Numbered from the stretch's first letter, positions 8,521-17,768 are shown. The stretch: 64,000 nucleotides of DNA from JALYNX01 sp040902845 (GCA_040902845.1 JBBDWM010000024.1:43030-107029); one strand, 5' to 3'. Numbers and translations: made by a program. Notes: generated by a model from the sequence alone, not told the origin.

Positions 8521-9353
8521 CAGGGGGCCACTGCGTCGATCGCCGAGCTCAGTTCCTCGTCACGGACAGCTCCCTCGAAGGAGGCGGTGACGGTCCCGGA
8601 ACTGTCGACTACGAACACCCAGGGCTCCGAGGGCAGACCCCATTCACTGACCGCCGGCACCGCGGTCAACTGGCTCTGGTCGGTCACGGTGAGGTCCTCG
8701 TAGATCTCGACGTGGATGAAAGCGACGCCGGGGTAGCTCTCGCGGAGGTTCTTGACCTGATCCAGAATGGGCCCACAGGTTGCACTCGCGCAGAACCCCG
8801 GGGTGGCGAAAACGATCACCACAGGATCCCCGCTCATCACCGCTTGGGCGACAGACACTTCGTACATCGCCGGGTCGGGGTCAGGATCCGAGCTGATCTC
8901 TGCGAGGTCGGGGTAATCGGCCGAAATCCGGGTCTCCGAGGCCGGGGCAGTGTCACCGCGCTCGATGACACCAGGATCGTCGACCGCCACCAACCCCATC
9001 GGGCCCGCGGTGTCGAATCCCTCGGCGTCGAGCGTCACCTGGTAGGTGGCTGCCTCGGGGATCATCATCCGGGCCACATAGAGACCTCTGACGTCTTCGA
9101 CGGTCCACATGAACTCGGTCGGATAGGTCTCGATGGGGGCGCCGTTTTGGTCACGAAGGGTGACCGTGGCTGGGTGATCGGGGGAGGCCAGATACTCGTT
9201 GGTCTCCTGGTCGATCAACGCGAACATGATTCGCTGCTCGCCCACCCCAATGCCGGCTTGCGAGGAAGCGATGATGGCAAACGGAGTCACCGCCTCTGAG
9301 GAGCAGGCCCCTACGACAAGTAGCACGCCAGCCAGGACCAGGCCACGTCTCAT
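8520..9353 (-). CDS. Thioredoxin-fold lipoprotein, possible SCO/ResA-like oxidase assembly factor
   Basis: A 277-residue exported protein with signal peptide and lipobox VGAC. The N-terminal ~130 residues look like a beta-rich domain (YQVTLDAEGFD region). The C-terminal ~130 residues are a thioredoxin-like fold beginning VVIVFATPGFC; its cysteines are spaced CASATC rather than the CxxC of thioredoxins or the CxxxC of SCO proteins. A downstream VPAVSEWGLPSEPWVFVVD matches the cis-Pro side of the fold. It sits between ctaB and ctaC (ATGA overlap with ctaB), so a role in CuA insertion or haem c/thiol handling is plausible but inferred. Confidence 0.72.
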   Translation of the reverse strand: MRRGLVLAGVLLVVGACSSEAVTPFAIIASSQAGIGVGEQRIMFALIDQETNEYLASPDHPATVTLRDQNGAPIETYPTEFMWTVEDVRGLYVARMMIPEAATYQVTLDAEGFDTAGPMGLVAVDDPGVIERGDTAPASETRISADYPDLAEISSDPDPDPAMYEVSVAQAVMSGDPVVIVFATPGFCASATCGPILDQVKNLRESYPGVAFIHVEIYEDLTVTDQSQLTAVPAVSEWGLPSEPWVFVVDSSGTVTASFEGAVRDEELSSAIDAVAP

Positions 9354-10273
9354 CGGATCAGCACGTCCAGCATCACCGAAGCGAATAGCGCAGCGAGATA
9401 CACCGTCGATGTGGTGAAAAGACGCATGGCCTCATCCGGGTGGAGATAGACCCTCCAGCAGTCCCAAAGAAACCATGCGCCGAGGCCGATTGCGGCCAGC
9501 AGGTAGATCCAGCTCATCCCGGCCACCGGAACCAGGAGCAGGGTGACGCCGACCATCACGGCCGTGTAGAGGAGCATCTTCCTTGTCGTTGCCTCCACCC
9601 CAACGACCACCGGGAGCATCGGGATCCCGGCCCGGGCATAGTCCTCCCGATAGCGGATGGCCAGGGCCCAGAAATGAGGGGGGGTCCAGTAGAACACGAT
9701 GAAGAACAGAACCCAAGCCGGCAAGGCGACCCCACCCGTGATCGCCGCCCAACCGACCAATACCGGAGCCGCCCCGGCTGCTCCCCCGATGACGATGTTC
9801 TGAGTCGTCGACCGTTTCAGCGCCACCGTGTAGACGAACACATAGAAGAGAAGTGCTGCCGTTGAGATGGCGGCGGCCAGCAGGTTGGTTGTGACCCAGA
9901 GCCATGCGAACCCTGCGATGCCGAGGCAAATGCCGAAGACGAGGGCGTTGGTCGGGGCCACCTCGTGTTGGGCCAGCGGCCGACCTTTGGTGCGTCGCAT
10001 CACCGCGTCGATGTCACGATCGAAGTAGCTGTTCAGCGCGTTGGCGCCGCCTGCAGACAGTGTGCCCCCGATCAGGGTGGTGATCAGGATCCATGCTCCC
10101 GGCCAGGTCCCGGCCGCCAGCACCATCGCAGGCACCGTGGTGATGAGGAGCAATTCGATGATGCGGGGCTTGGTCAGCGCCAGGTAAGCCATGACAGTCG
10201 ACCGGGTGCGTTGGGCGGGCACCGACATGACGACGTCAGGTGTGACCGGCGATCCTGGAAGATCAGTCGACAT
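9350..10273 (-). CDS. ctaB: Protohaem IX farnesyltransferase (haem O synthase)
   Basis: A 307-residue UbiA-superfamily prenyltransferase with about nine membrane spans. The first Asp-rich motif is NSYFDRDIDAVMRRTKGRPL, matching the CtaB/CyoE signature; a second polar loop is YREDYARAGIPMLPVV. It attaches a farnesyl group to haem b, giving haem O for the oxidase encoded downstream. The 5' end overlaps a 56-residue ORF by 11 bp, and the 3' end overlaps the thioredoxin-like lipoprotein by 4 bp. Confidence 0.95.
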   Translation of the reverse strand: MSTDLPGSPVTPDVVMSVPAQRTRSTVMAYLALTKPRIIELLLITTVPAMVLAAGTWPGAWILITTLIGGTLSAGGANALNSYFDRDIDAVMRRTKGRPLAQHEVAPTNALVFGICLGIAGFAWLWVTTNLLAAAISTAALLFYVFVYTVALKRSTTQNIVIGGAAGAAPVLVGWAAITGGVALPAWVLFFIVFYWTPPHFWALAIRYREDYARAGIPMLPVVVGVEATTRKMLLYTAVMVGVTLLLVPVAGMSWIYLLAAIGLGAWFLWDCWRVYLHPDEAMRLFTTSTVYLAALFASVMLDVLIR

Positions 10274-10433
10274 CGGTCGGCTCCTGGATCGAGTCTTCCT
10301 TCAGTTTTCTTTCTTCGGCCGCTCTCCGCGCACGGCGCTCCGCCCAGCGCAACGAGAAGATCGCGGCAAGCGCCGGGATCACAAAGATCCCAACTTCATC
10401 GATCCCCCAATAGTGGGCAAATATGAGCATCAT
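10263..10433 (-). CDS. 56-residue single-span membrane protein in the oxidase cluster
   Basis: A short ORF starting MMLIFAHYWG, with one hydrophobic segment (IFVIPALAAIFSLRW, residues ~16-30) and a strongly basic then acidic tail (RRARRAAEERKLKED). The ATG overlaps the stop of the upstream 452-residue membrane protein (ATGA at 10430-10433), and the end overlaps ctaB by 11 bp. The double overlap in a tight operon is the main evidence that it is real. It may be a small oxidase subunit or assembly peptide; family unknown. Confidence 0.6.
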   Translation of the reverse strand: MMLIFAHYWGIDEVGIFVIPALAAIFSLRWAERRARRAAEERKLKEDSIQEPTDVD

Positions 10434-11788
10434 CCGGAAAGGATCAACAACCCGAGTGTGGTGAGAGCCACCATAAGGAGAAGCATCGCGTATTGGGAAC
10501 GGACCGCGCCCGGTCCGAAGTCTCCAAGAGCGCGGTCGTGGGCCAGCACCACACCTGTCACATGCCCGGTCACGATCACAGCCATCTGCACGTACCAGAT
10601 GGGCTCGCTGGTAGTGATGAAGAAGTCCACCTTGCGGTCGGCTGTCCCGAACAGGTCCCATCCCAGGGCGAAGGGATCGGAAACGGCCGCGATCAACTGC
10701 TGGCCCTCGAAAATGATCAAGGTGAGGTAGTGGGCCACCGCGTAGGCAAGGGCGATTGGAACCAGGGTGTGGGCGAAGCGGGCTGAAACGCGGCGAGCGG
10801 TCCAGTCGCCGCCCACCATCCGTGCCGCCGCCCACGAGGCAACCCAATAAGCAAGACCGATCATTGCGACCGATCCCAACAGAAGGAGGGTCGCTCCCAG
10901 CATCGAGTCCGCCATCGCACCGAAAGCAGACTTGAACCAGGCCGTGCCCGAGGCGCCGTCGTAGGTCACGGTTCCGATCGCCACGCAAACCAAGGCCGCC
11001 AGACCGCGCCATTCGGGCAAGACCGTCAACGCCCGGAGCCAGCCGCGCCACACCAACCGACCGTCCGTACGACGACCCAAGGGTGACAGCGAAGAGATCA
11101 ACCGGTTGTACGGGGTGAAGGCATCGAACACGGTCAAGCCCGTCTCCCGACCGGCGTAAGCCATGGCCGCGAATAGACCGACTGTGTAGACCAGGGCCGC
11201 CAATCCGAGAGCTACGGCTGATCCCGAGCTGTGATTGACCAGCTCCAACCAGGTGAAGGCGAGGAGCAGTGCCGCGGCTGGGAGGACACCGGTGGCATCG
11301 AGCAGCCACACCCGCTCGGCCTTACCGACTTTGAAGGTGCGCCCCATGGTCCGCCAGGGATTGAGATCGGTGTACCAGTCACCGAGGACCGCGCCAACAA
11401 ACGGCACCACCAGCCAAAAGACCACCCACAACAAGACCGGGGCGATGGAGGGACGAGTGGGATCAGTCGTCAGACCGAAGGCCGCCACCGCTAGTTGCCC
11501 GATGACCAGCAGAAGACCGATCACTCCCAACACCGGAAGCAGGCCCCTGCGAGGAATGGTCAACCGTGTCGGGTTGTGGCGGGGCCCATCCTGGAGCCTT
11601 GGCTCGGGCCAAAGGACCGCAAGGGCAACGAAGCTGACGACGATGACGACCCCGGCCGCGGCGATAAAGTAGGACACGGGGACCGGCAGGTCGAGACGCC
11701 CTCCGATTCCGTGTGCCAGGGCCGTCCCCGAGTTGAGAAAGACAAGGAGCAAGGCCCCGCCGACAATGCCGGCGCGACGTCTCATCAA
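10430..11788 (-). CDS. Polytopic membrane protein of the oxidase cluster (family often labelled fenitrothion hydrolase-like)
   Basis: A 452-residue protein with an N-terminal signal-like helix, then HGIGGRLDLPVPVSYF and about eleven further hydrophobic spans. It resembles actinobacterial membrane proteins that databases often name after fenitrothion hydrolase; that name is from memory and should not be taken as function. Conserved histidines (HGIGG near the start, AHYLTL and VTGHVTGVVLAHDRAL near the end) could bind metal. It is coupled by 4-bp overlaps to a cupredoxin-like lipoprotein upstream and a 56-residue membrane peptide downstream, all feeding into ctaB. A copper-handling or oxidase-assembly role is inferred. 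Confidence 0.65.
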   Translation of the reverse strand: MMRRRAGIVGGALLLVFLNSGTALAHGIGGRLDLPVPVSYFIAAAGVVIVVSFVALAVLWPEPRLQDGPRHNPTRLTIPRRGLLPVLGVIGLLLVIGQLAVAAFGLTTDPTRPSIAPVLLWVVFWLVVPFVGAVLGDWYTDLNPWRTMGRTFKVGKAERVWLLDATGVLPAAALLLAFTWLELVNHSSGSAVALGLAALVYTVGLFAAMAYAGRETGLTVFDAFTPYNRLISSLSPLGRRTDGRLVWRGWLRALTVLPEWRGLAALVCVAIGTVTYDGASGTAWFKSAFGAMADSMLGATLLLLGSVAMIGLAYWVASWAAARMVGGDWTARRVSARFAHTLVPIALAYAVAHYLTLIIFEGQQLIAAVSDPFALGWDLFGTADRKVDFFITTSEPIWYVQMAVIVTGHVTGVVLAHDRALGDFGPGAVRSQYAMLLLMVALTTLGLLILSG

Positions 11789-12219
11789 GGAGTTACTTGG
11801 ATCTCGAACAACGGGAGCTGGCTCTCCTCGAGTTCGACTTCGAAGATGCCCTGAGCATCCGCCTCGAAAGAGATCTCGACCGGGACGCCGGGCTCGGCCT
11901 CGTACATGACGTCGTATCCGTGGACATGGATCTCGTCGGCGACATCGGTGAGCACCGTGATCTCCACCTGATCGCCAAGTGCGTATTCGAAGAGATCCGG
12001 GCCGTCGACCACGCCACCGGCCACGGTGACATCGATCTCACGGGTAGTCGTTGTGATCTCAGGAACGCTCGACGGGGGCGCGACCTCGGTGCTGGTGGTC
12101 CCGGCGAGCGTCGTGGTCGTGGCGGGGGTCGATGAGGCTTCAGTGGTAGACGTGCTGGAGGTGTTGTTGCAGGCGGCAATCAGTACCGCTATCAACCCGA
12201 TCAGGAGCACGGTTCGCAT
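11785..12219 (-). CDS. Cupredoxin-like lipoprotein, first gene of the oxidase cluster
   Basis: A 144-residue lipoprotein: signal peptide, lipobox IAAC, a Thr/Ser-rich linker (residues ~18-60), then a beta-sandwich domain of ~85 residues. The domain contains EIHVHGYDVMYEAEPG, a pattern common in cupredoxin-like EfeO/PCYCGC-type modules, but a full Cys/Met copper-ligand set is not visible. The probable promoter hexamer TAGCTT lies 6 nt before the ATG, so this gene probably opens the minus-strand cluster. The 3' end overlaps the next gene by ATGA. Confidence 0.65.
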   Translation of the reverse strand: MRTVLLIGLIAVLIAACNNTSSTSTTEASSTPATTTTLAGTTSTEVAPPSSVPEITTTTREIDVTVAGGVVDGPDLFEYALGDQVEITVLTDVADEIHVHGYDVMYEAEPGVPVEISFEADAQGIFEVELEESQLPLFEIQVTP

Positions 12220-12420
12220 CCCGGCAAGCTAGGACGATTCGAGCCGAATGCCGATTCGGTCAATAGGCTCCCCCATAATGCGCCGTGACCCTCGACCGAC
12301 AGTTTCCGAGGATGTAGACGAGTTGGCAGCGTCGAATGCTTGAACGTGATTCCATGGCTTCAGCCGGACGGTTCGCCGGGGTACGGGTCAGAGAACGATA
12401 CGGCACAGCGACCAAGTCGC

Positions 12421-13320
12421 TTAGCCCACGAAATGGACGATCTCTTCGACCAGACGATCGGCGTGAGTCCAGGGAGCCTCGTGTCGGACACCGACCAGCT
12501 CCACGATCTTCGGGTTGGTGACCGCCGCACCCAACTGGTACTGCCAGGCAGGGGGAACCAACTGATCACGGGTAGGGATCAGGATCAGAGTCTCGGCCTC
12601 GATGCGACCCACCCAAGGTCGCGAATCGAACCGAAGCAGGGCGAGTGTGGCCTGGGCCCCGGCGTCGGGGTCGCGGCGGTGAGTTTCCTCCCAAAGCCAA
12701 CGAGCGTGACGCTGCTCGACCGCTCCGGTTGCGAGGAGGTACCCGGATCGAACTTCCGGAGTGCCGATGCCGGTCAATCGCTCCCAGGCGCGGGCGATCA
12801 CAGTCCCGATCACGCGCAAGGTCCGCACCGGCTCGGGATGATGGGTGAACGTTGCGATCAGGACCAGCCGGTCGACCCTGGCCGGGTGTCGATGGGCCAA
12901 CGATTGGGCAATGGTGCCGCCCATCGAATAGCCGACGACCGAGACCACCCCGACACCGAGCCGGTCCAACACACCGGCCATGTCGTCAGCAATCTCGTCC
13001 ACATCGAACCGGCCCCGCGCCAGAGGCGCCAAACCGTGACTCCGGTAATCAACCATGATGACCCGATACTTCTCGGCCAGCGTCGGCCCGATGCGATACC
13101 ACTCGGCCAGCGAGGAGCCGGCCAGACCATGAATCAGCAGGATTGGCGGCGCCTCATCAGGGCCGAGGTCCCTCACCAGGAATTCCTGGTCGCCGACGAA
13201 CACCGTGTGCCCGGGGTGACGCCACGGATGCTCCTGGGGTGACCTGAAACGAGGACTGACCACCGGGCCGAACAACCGCCAGAGGATGAAACCACCCAAG
13301 AGACGACGCAGCAGCCTCAT
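12421..13320 (-). CDS. Alpha/beta hydrolase
   Basis: A 299-residue alpha/beta hydrolase. The oxyanion segment is LLIHGLAGSS (~61-70). The nucleophile elbow GYSMGG puts Ser at ~132. The acid is probably Asp in LILIPTRDQLVPP and the base His in VGVRHEAPW. The N-terminal ~35 residues are basic and hydrophobic and may anchor the protein to the membrane. Its start overlaps the end of a [2Fe-2S]-like protein by 4 bp. The substrate is unknown; esterase, lipase and C-C hydrolase are all possible. Confidence 0.85.
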   Translation of the reverse strand: MRLLRRLLGGFILWRLFGPVVSPRFRSPQEHPWRHPGHTVFVGDQEFLVRDLGPDEAPPILLIHGLAGSSLAEWYRIGPTLAEKYRVIMVDYRSHGLAPLARGRFDVDEIADDMAGVLDRLGVGVVSVVGYSMGGTIAQSLAHRHPARVDRLVLIATFTHHPEPVRTLRVIGTVIARAWERLTGIGTPEVRSGYLLATGAVEQRHARWLWEETHRRDPDAGAQATLALLRFDSRPWVGRIEAETLILIPTRDQLVPPAWQYQLGAAVTNPKIVELVGVRHEAPWTHADRLVEEIVHFVG

Positions 13321-13742
13321 CGGCCAAGGTCTCCCACCGCGAAAACCAGTTCCGTCACCGGCCGCCCTCCGATTAGATGCTCGTCGATGATCCGATCCAG
13401 CTTGGCGACATCCAACCCCGCATACCAGGTGCCCTCGGGGTAGACGACACAGATCGCCCCCTGCTCACAGATCCTGAGGCAATCGACCTTGTTCCTGAGC
13501 ACACGGCCATCGCCCGGCACGGTGGGAACCGCTTCTGCCCCCGGTATGCCGGACCATGACGGGGGAGCCGAGGTCAGACCCGCCACCTTGAGGCGATTTT
13601 TGAGGTGAGCCCACAGGGCACCTGTCTCTTCCCGCGGCGCGCATTTCGGTGTGGTCTGATCAGCGCAGAGAAAGATGTGATGCTCGGCACCGGGAATGGA
13701 GAGAGCCTCGGCAATCGCTTCGAGACGTTGCTTGTTATCCAC
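13317..13742 (-). CDS. Thioredoxin-like [2Fe-2S] ferredoxin
   Basis: A 141-residue protein with four conserved cysteines in the order used by thioredoxin-like ferredoxins: HIFLCADQTTPKC near the start and DCLRICEQGAIC later, then VVYPEGTWYAGL. Such proteins bind one [2Fe-2S] cluster and carry electrons in the cytosol. The redox partner is unknown. Upstream, TAACTT lies 10 nt before the ATG. It is coupled to the hydrolase by a 4-bp overlap and divergent from greA. Confidence 0.8.
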   Translation of the reverse strand: MDNKQRLEAIAEALSIPGAEHHIFLCADQTTPKCAPREETGALWAHLKNRLKVAGLTSAPPSWSGIPGAEAVPTVPGDGRVLRNKVDCLRICEQGAICVVYPEGTWYAGLDVAKLDRIIDEHLIGGRPVTELVFAVGDLGR

Positions 13743-13835
13743 GCCCAGAAGTTAGAGCACCGCCGCAGATTTGTCGGCACGGGAGCGACGAGAGCTCTGG
13801 ATTGGATGCCCTCCCCAGTTAGCCTTTGCAGACTC

Positions 13836-14312
13836 ATGACCGACCTACCGACGTTTCTCACCCCGGCCGCCAAAGAGAAGATCTTGGCGGAGCTCGAGGC
13901 GCTCAAAACCGAGGGCCGCAAGGAGATCGAAGAGAGGATCGCCGAGGCACGCTCGCATGGGGACATCCGGGAGAACGCCGACTACGACGCAGCCAAGAAC
14001 GACCAGGGCATGATGGAGGCACGGATCCGCAAGCTGGAGCATCTTCTCAACACCGCCGAGGTCAGGACGGTAGAGGACACCGGAAGAGTCGAGATCGGGA
14101 GCGTCGTGACCGTCGTCGACGGCGATGGCGACGAGTTCGATTGCTTCGTTGCACCCCAAGAGAACAAGGTCGGAGGCATGCTGCTCGCCTCTCCCACCAG
14201 CCCGCTTGGAGGAGCGCTGCTCGGGGCATCGGTGGGTGACAAGGTTTCCTACGAGGCGCCTGCCGGAACCTTTCAAGTCTCGATCAAAGCGGTTCGGCCC
14301 TTCGAGGGTTGA
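13836..14312 (+). CDS. greA: Transcription elongation factor GreA
   Basis: A 158-residue protein. An N-terminal coiled coil (~10-75) carries the tip motif HGDIRENADYDAAKNDQG, with the acidic residues that help RNA polymerase cleave backtracked RNA. A C-terminal FKBP-like domain (~85-158) begins IGSVVTVVD and includes SPLGGALLGASVGDKV. The start at 13836 matches the family N-terminus and has TAGCCT 10 nt upstream; longer in-frame extensions lack homology. Confidence 0.95.
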   Translation: MTDLPTFLTPAAKEKILAELEALKTEGRKEIEERIAEARSHGDIRENADYDAAKNDQGMMEARIRKLEHLLNTAEVRTVEDTGRVEIGSVVTVVDGDGDEFDCFVAPQENKVGGMLLASPTSPLGGALLGASVGDKVSYEAPAGTFQVSIKAVRPFEG

Positions 14313-14355
14313 TCGGGGTTAGCCTGACGCCGGTTTTCCGTCCGGGGGGTGGGCA

Positions 14356-15759
14356 GTGAGACTCCGACTCAGAAGTCCCCGTCAACTTGCAAAAGTCCTG
14401 ATCAGCGCGGCGCGCCGCGATCGCGAGGAAGTGGCCGACTACCTCGACTCCCGACGCGCCGAATGGGAAGCGCTGGCAGGCGCCGCCCCTGGTGACGCCG
14501 CCGATGTCCTGGAACAGCTCACCGAGCAGGATGTGGCGGAACTTCTCACCGAGCTGAGCGCCACCGACGCCGCCGACATCCTCGAGCAGATCTCCCCCGA
14601 GCTGGCGGCCGAGCTCGTCGAGGACATCTCCATCGAGGACCTGACGGCCGCGGTCAGTGAGATGACGGGCGAGTCCGCAGCCGACCTCCTCTTCGAACTC
14701 GACGACGACGTCACGGAGAGCGTGCTCTCGCTGATGGACGACGAGTCCGAGCAGGAGATCCGAAGACTGCTCCTCTACCCCCAGGACAGCGCGGGCGGTC
14801 TGATGACCACGGATATCGCGGTGTTGCCGATCGGGCTGACTGCTGGCGAGGCGATCGAACGGATCCGAAGCCTCAACGACGAGTTGGAGGACCTCTCATA
14901 TGTGTACGTGGTCGACGACGAGGGCCGGCTCAAAGGGGTTATCTCGTTCCGCGACCTCGTCTTCAAGAGGCCCGGAGCCAGCCTCGACGAGGCCATGGTC
15001 CCCGACCCGGTCTCGGTCGATGCCTTCTCAGACCGGGAAGAAGTGGCCGAACTGGCCCAGCGTTATCACCTGTTCGGCATCCCGGTCACCGACGGAAACG
15101 GGCGGCTGCTGGGGATGGTGACCACCGACGCGGTCATCGAAGCCGTCCAGGATGAAGCGACCGAGGACTTCGCGGCGGCAGTGGGCGCCGGTGTCGGGGA
15201 GACGGTGTATACCGATGTCTCCAAGTCGGTGCGGATGCGCTCTCCTTGGCTCGTCCTCAATCTGGCCCTGTCCCTCGTGGTCGCGCTCGTTATCGAGCAA
15301 CAGACCGGGATCATTTCGAAAGAGCCGGTGCTGGCTGCCTTGATGCCGGTGGTTGCGTCGCTTGGTGGCAACAGCGGGAATCAGGCGCTGGCGGTGATGA
15401 TCAGGTCCCTGGCCTCCGACGATGTCCCGAGCGCCCAGGTCTCAGGGATATTGCGGAGACACACCGGGACCGGCCTGCTCAATGGGCTCATCCTCGCCCT
15501 GGTCGCTGCCGGACTGACCTACTTGCTGCTCGGTTTCGGCATTTTCCAGACTGAGGCGGATGTCACCACGATGGCGATCATCGTGGCCGTGGCCTCCATG
15601 GCCAATCTTGTGATCGCAACTCTGGCCGGCGCCGCAATCCCTCTCATACTCAGACGGCTCGGTCAGGATCCGGCTCTGGCCTCTTCGATCCTTCTCACCA
15701 CGATCACCGACGTGGTCGGCTTTGGTGGTTTTCTGCTGGTCGCCTCCGCCCTGCTCTGA
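14356..15759 (+). CDS. mgtE: MgtE-family magnesium transporter
   Basis: A 467-residue protein with the MgtE layout. An N-terminal superhelical domain (~25-140) has repeated LLTELSATDAADILEQ-type units, two CBS domains follow (~145-270, including YVYVVDDEGRLKGVISF and GIPVTDGNGRLLGMVTTD), and then a five-helix channel domain (~300-467) with PVVASLGGNSGNQALAV, the conserved pore segment. The cytosolic domains sense Mg2+ and gate the pore in this family. The GTG start follows a G-rich stretch. TAGCCT at 14320-14325 suggests a short leader, unlike many neighbours. Confidence 0.93.
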   Translation: MRLRLRSPRQLAKVLISAARRDREEVADYLDSRRAEWEALAGAAPGDAADVLEQLTEQDVAELLTELSATDAADILEQISPELAAELVEDISIEDLTAAVSEMTGESAADLLFELDDDVTESVLSLMDDESEQEIRRLLLYPQDSAGGLMTTDIAVLPIGLTAGEAIERIRSLNDELEDLSYVYVVDDEGRLKGVISFRDLVFKRPGASLDEAMVPDPVSVDAFSDREEVAELAQRYHLFGIPVTDGNGRLLGMVTTDAVIEAVQDEATEDFAAAVGAGVGETVYTDVSKSVRMRSPWLVLNLALSLVVALVIEQQTGIISKEPVLAALMPVVASLGGNSGNQALAVMIRSLASDDVPSAQVSGILRRHTGTGLLNGLILALVAAGLTYLLLGFGIFQTEADVTTMAIIVAVASMANLVIATLAGAAIPLILRRLGQDPALASSILLTTITDVVGFGGFLLVASALL

Positions 15760-15775
15760 GCGAGCAGGGGTGCCG

Positions 15776-16291
15776 TCAGCTGCCGAGGACGAACTCGCCT
15801 GAGTCGGTGAAGGGGCCTTGGAATCGGATGATGGTCCCGCCCACCAGGCTCGCAAAGTGATGCTGCTCGATCAGAGCGACCTCCTCTGCGGTGCGGTCCG
15901 CTTCGGCCTTCAGATAGGCGTCGGCGGCCGCGGCGTCATCGAAGATCTCGGCCCCGTAGGTCGCAATACCCCGTTCGTACAGGTCGCCCAGGAAGTTCTC
16001 GAGATCGACGTCCGTGTAGGCACCGGGCCCGATGACGATGTACACGATCTCGCCGTCGGTCACCGGCTCGCGGGCCACGATCTCATAGGTGCCGACCGAT
16101 TCACCGACCAGGGTGGTGCTCGTTTCGTCACCCGAGGCAACAACGGACGTGGTTGGTGACCCCTCCTCCCCTGGATCGGTGACCAAAGAGGAAGTGGTGG
16201 TCAGGGCTGCTTCCTCACCGTCACAGGCTGCGCCAAGAACGGTCAGGGCAAGCAATGGGACGAGTGACATGGAGATCCGTCGAAGATTCAT
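15776..16291 (-). CDS. Putative lipoprotein with Thr-rich linker
   Basis: A 171-residue exported protein: signal peptide, lipobox LGAAC at ~19-23, a Ser/Thr-rich linker to ~65, and a C-terminal domain of ~100 residues (EIVYIVIGPGAYTDVDLENFL onward). I do not recognise the domain. The start has TAACGT 9 nt upstream (16301-16306). It is convergent with mgtE (16-bp gap) and divergent from the M23 peptidase gene. Confidence 0.7.
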   Translation of the reverse strand: MNLRRISMSLVPLLALTVLGAACDGEEAALTTTSSLVTDPGEEGSPTTSVVASGDETSTTLVGESVGTYEIVAREPVTDGEIVYIVIGPGAYTDVDLENFLGDLYERGIATYGAEIFDDAAAADAYLKAEADRTAEEVALIEQHHFASLVGGTIIRFQGPFTDSGEFVLGS

Positions 16292-16358
16292 GCCCGGTGA
16301 ACGTTACCGCGGATGGCAGGGTTCCCACCGAGAACGAGCCTGGTTAGCCTCCATCCCC

Positions 16359-17768
16359 ATGACACCTGGCAGGTTCGGGGCTGCCATCGTGGCCGTCCTG
16401 GTGATGACCGCGGCCTGGATCGTGGTGGGAGGAGCACCCGCTCCGGTTGAGGCAGCCGTCGTGTGCCCTCCGGTCACAATCGACGACCTGTTCCCGCCCG
16501 ATACACCACCTCGTCGTCCCACCACTCCAACGACTGTTCCCGACGGTGACTCCACAACAACAACAACAACAACCACCACGGGACCGTCGAGCTCTTCGAC
16601 AACCGCGCCGGTTTCAACTTCAACAATCGTAGGTCAGCCGACGACAACCACTCCAGGCCACCCCACCACTTCCCTCCCGACGAGACCGAGGCCAGGGGGA
16701 TGCACACCCTTCGAGTATCCGCTCAACTGGCCGGTGGAAAATCGCAGTCAGGTGACATCCAGTTTCGGCGACGATCGTGACCATGGGGCTCGCCACCATG
16801 AAGGGATAGATATCCAGGCGCCGAAGCTGACGCCGGTTGTCGCCGTGGCCGACGGCACGGTGGCGAGAATCACCCAGGAGATTGGGACGGAGAACTGCTG
16901 TTCCTTGGTGATCCGGCACGACGACGGCTGGCAGTCGGTCTACGTTCACCTCAACAACGATTTGTACGGAACCGACGACGGCATGGGGGTCGGGGTGCGC
17001 CCGGACCTGGAGGTCGGCGCGAAAGTCACAGCCGGTGAGGTCATCGGCTGGGTCGGCGACTCGGGCAACGCCGAGGACAGCGTGGACCATCTTCATTTCG
17101 AGTTGCGGACGAGTGACGGAGTTGCGGTTGACCCAGCGCCGAGTCTGCGGAAAGCACGACTCGAGGCGGAGTTCCCGGAGACGCCGCCTGAATGGCCTTA
17201 CCTGGACGATGAGACGAGCGCCGTGCAGTGGGTTGCCGCGAGGCTGCTGACCGAAGGGCTATTCCTGCCGTGCGATGAGTCTGGGCTCGACTTCTGCCCG
17301 GACGAGGTAGCCGACCCTGAGTTCGTCCGCGACATCGCCCGTCATCTCAGTGGCGTGGAGCCGCCACTGCTTGAAGGGCGCCTCCAGGACATGCCTCAGG
17401 TTTTCGAGCCCCTAGGCAATGAGCAACGTGTCATCGACGAGCTGATGGGATGCCCTACCCCCGAGCCGTGTCTCGAACTCGGGGTCGCCGAGTCCGACCT
17501 GGCGATGATCGCGGCCTGGGCCGTCGATCGGATCCAGAGTGCGGTGATCACTAATCCCGAGGTCGTGATCGAAATGGGCCAGTTGGATACGCTGCCCTCG
17601 GCTGGAGAGGCTGAAGCCCAACTCAGGGACAGTGGGCTCATCGGAGCTTGCAGGCCACCACTCGACGGTGGGCAGCTATTGACTCGGGAGAGGGCGCTGA
17701 CGAGCCTCGTCCTGTGGGTCGTCGGGCCCGCGATCGATTGCGTGGAGATGAGTCAGCTGAGACGCTGA
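16359..17768 (+). CDS. Secreted M23 (LytM-type) metallopeptidase
   Basis: A 469-residue exported protein. The start at 16359 gives a signal peptide and has TAGCCT 8 nt upstream; longer in-frame starts overlap the divergent lipoprotein gene. A long Thr/Pro linker (~40-110, with a run of ACA/ACC codons) precedes an M23 domain with GARHHEGIDIQAP and DHLHFELR, the zinc-binding and catalytic motifs. This family cleaves peptidoglycan cross-bridges or acts in division. The C-terminal ~200 residues contain segments resembling SLH-type repeats (QWVAARLLTEGLFLPC), a weak match. The end overlaps the convergent aminotransferase gene by 16 bp. Confidence 0.85.
   Translation: MTPGRFGAAIVAVLVMTAAWIVVGGAPAPVEAAVVCPPVTIDDLFPPDTPPRRPTTPTTVPDGDSTTTTTTTTTGPSSSSTTAPVSTSTIVGQPTTTTPGHPTTSLPTRPRPGGCTPFEYPLNWPVENRSQVTSSFGDDRDHGARHHEGIDIQAPKLTPVVAVADGTVARITQEIGTENCCSLVIRHDDGWQSVYVHLNNDLYGTDDGMGVGVRPDLEVGAKVTAGEVIGWVGDSGNAEDSVDHLHFELRTSDGVAVDPAPSLRKARLEAEFPETPPEWPYLDDETSAVQWVAARLLTEGLFLPCDESGLDFCPDEVADPEFVRDIARHLSGVEPPLLEGRLQDMPQVFEPLGNEQRVIDELMGCPTPEPCLELGVAESDLAMIAAWAVDRIQSAVITNPEVVIEMGQLDTLPSAGEAEAQLRDSGLIGACRPPLDGGQLLTRERALTSLVLWVVGPAIDCVEMSQLRR

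Noticed and set aside
12340..13242. 300-codon plus-strand frame opposite the alpha/beta hydrolase
   Set aside because: Antisense shadow; the minus-strand hydrolase has complete catalytic motifs.
16554..16580. Tandem ACA repeats as a regulatory microsatellite
   Set aside because: They are threonine codons inside the Thr-rich linker of the M23 peptidase gene.
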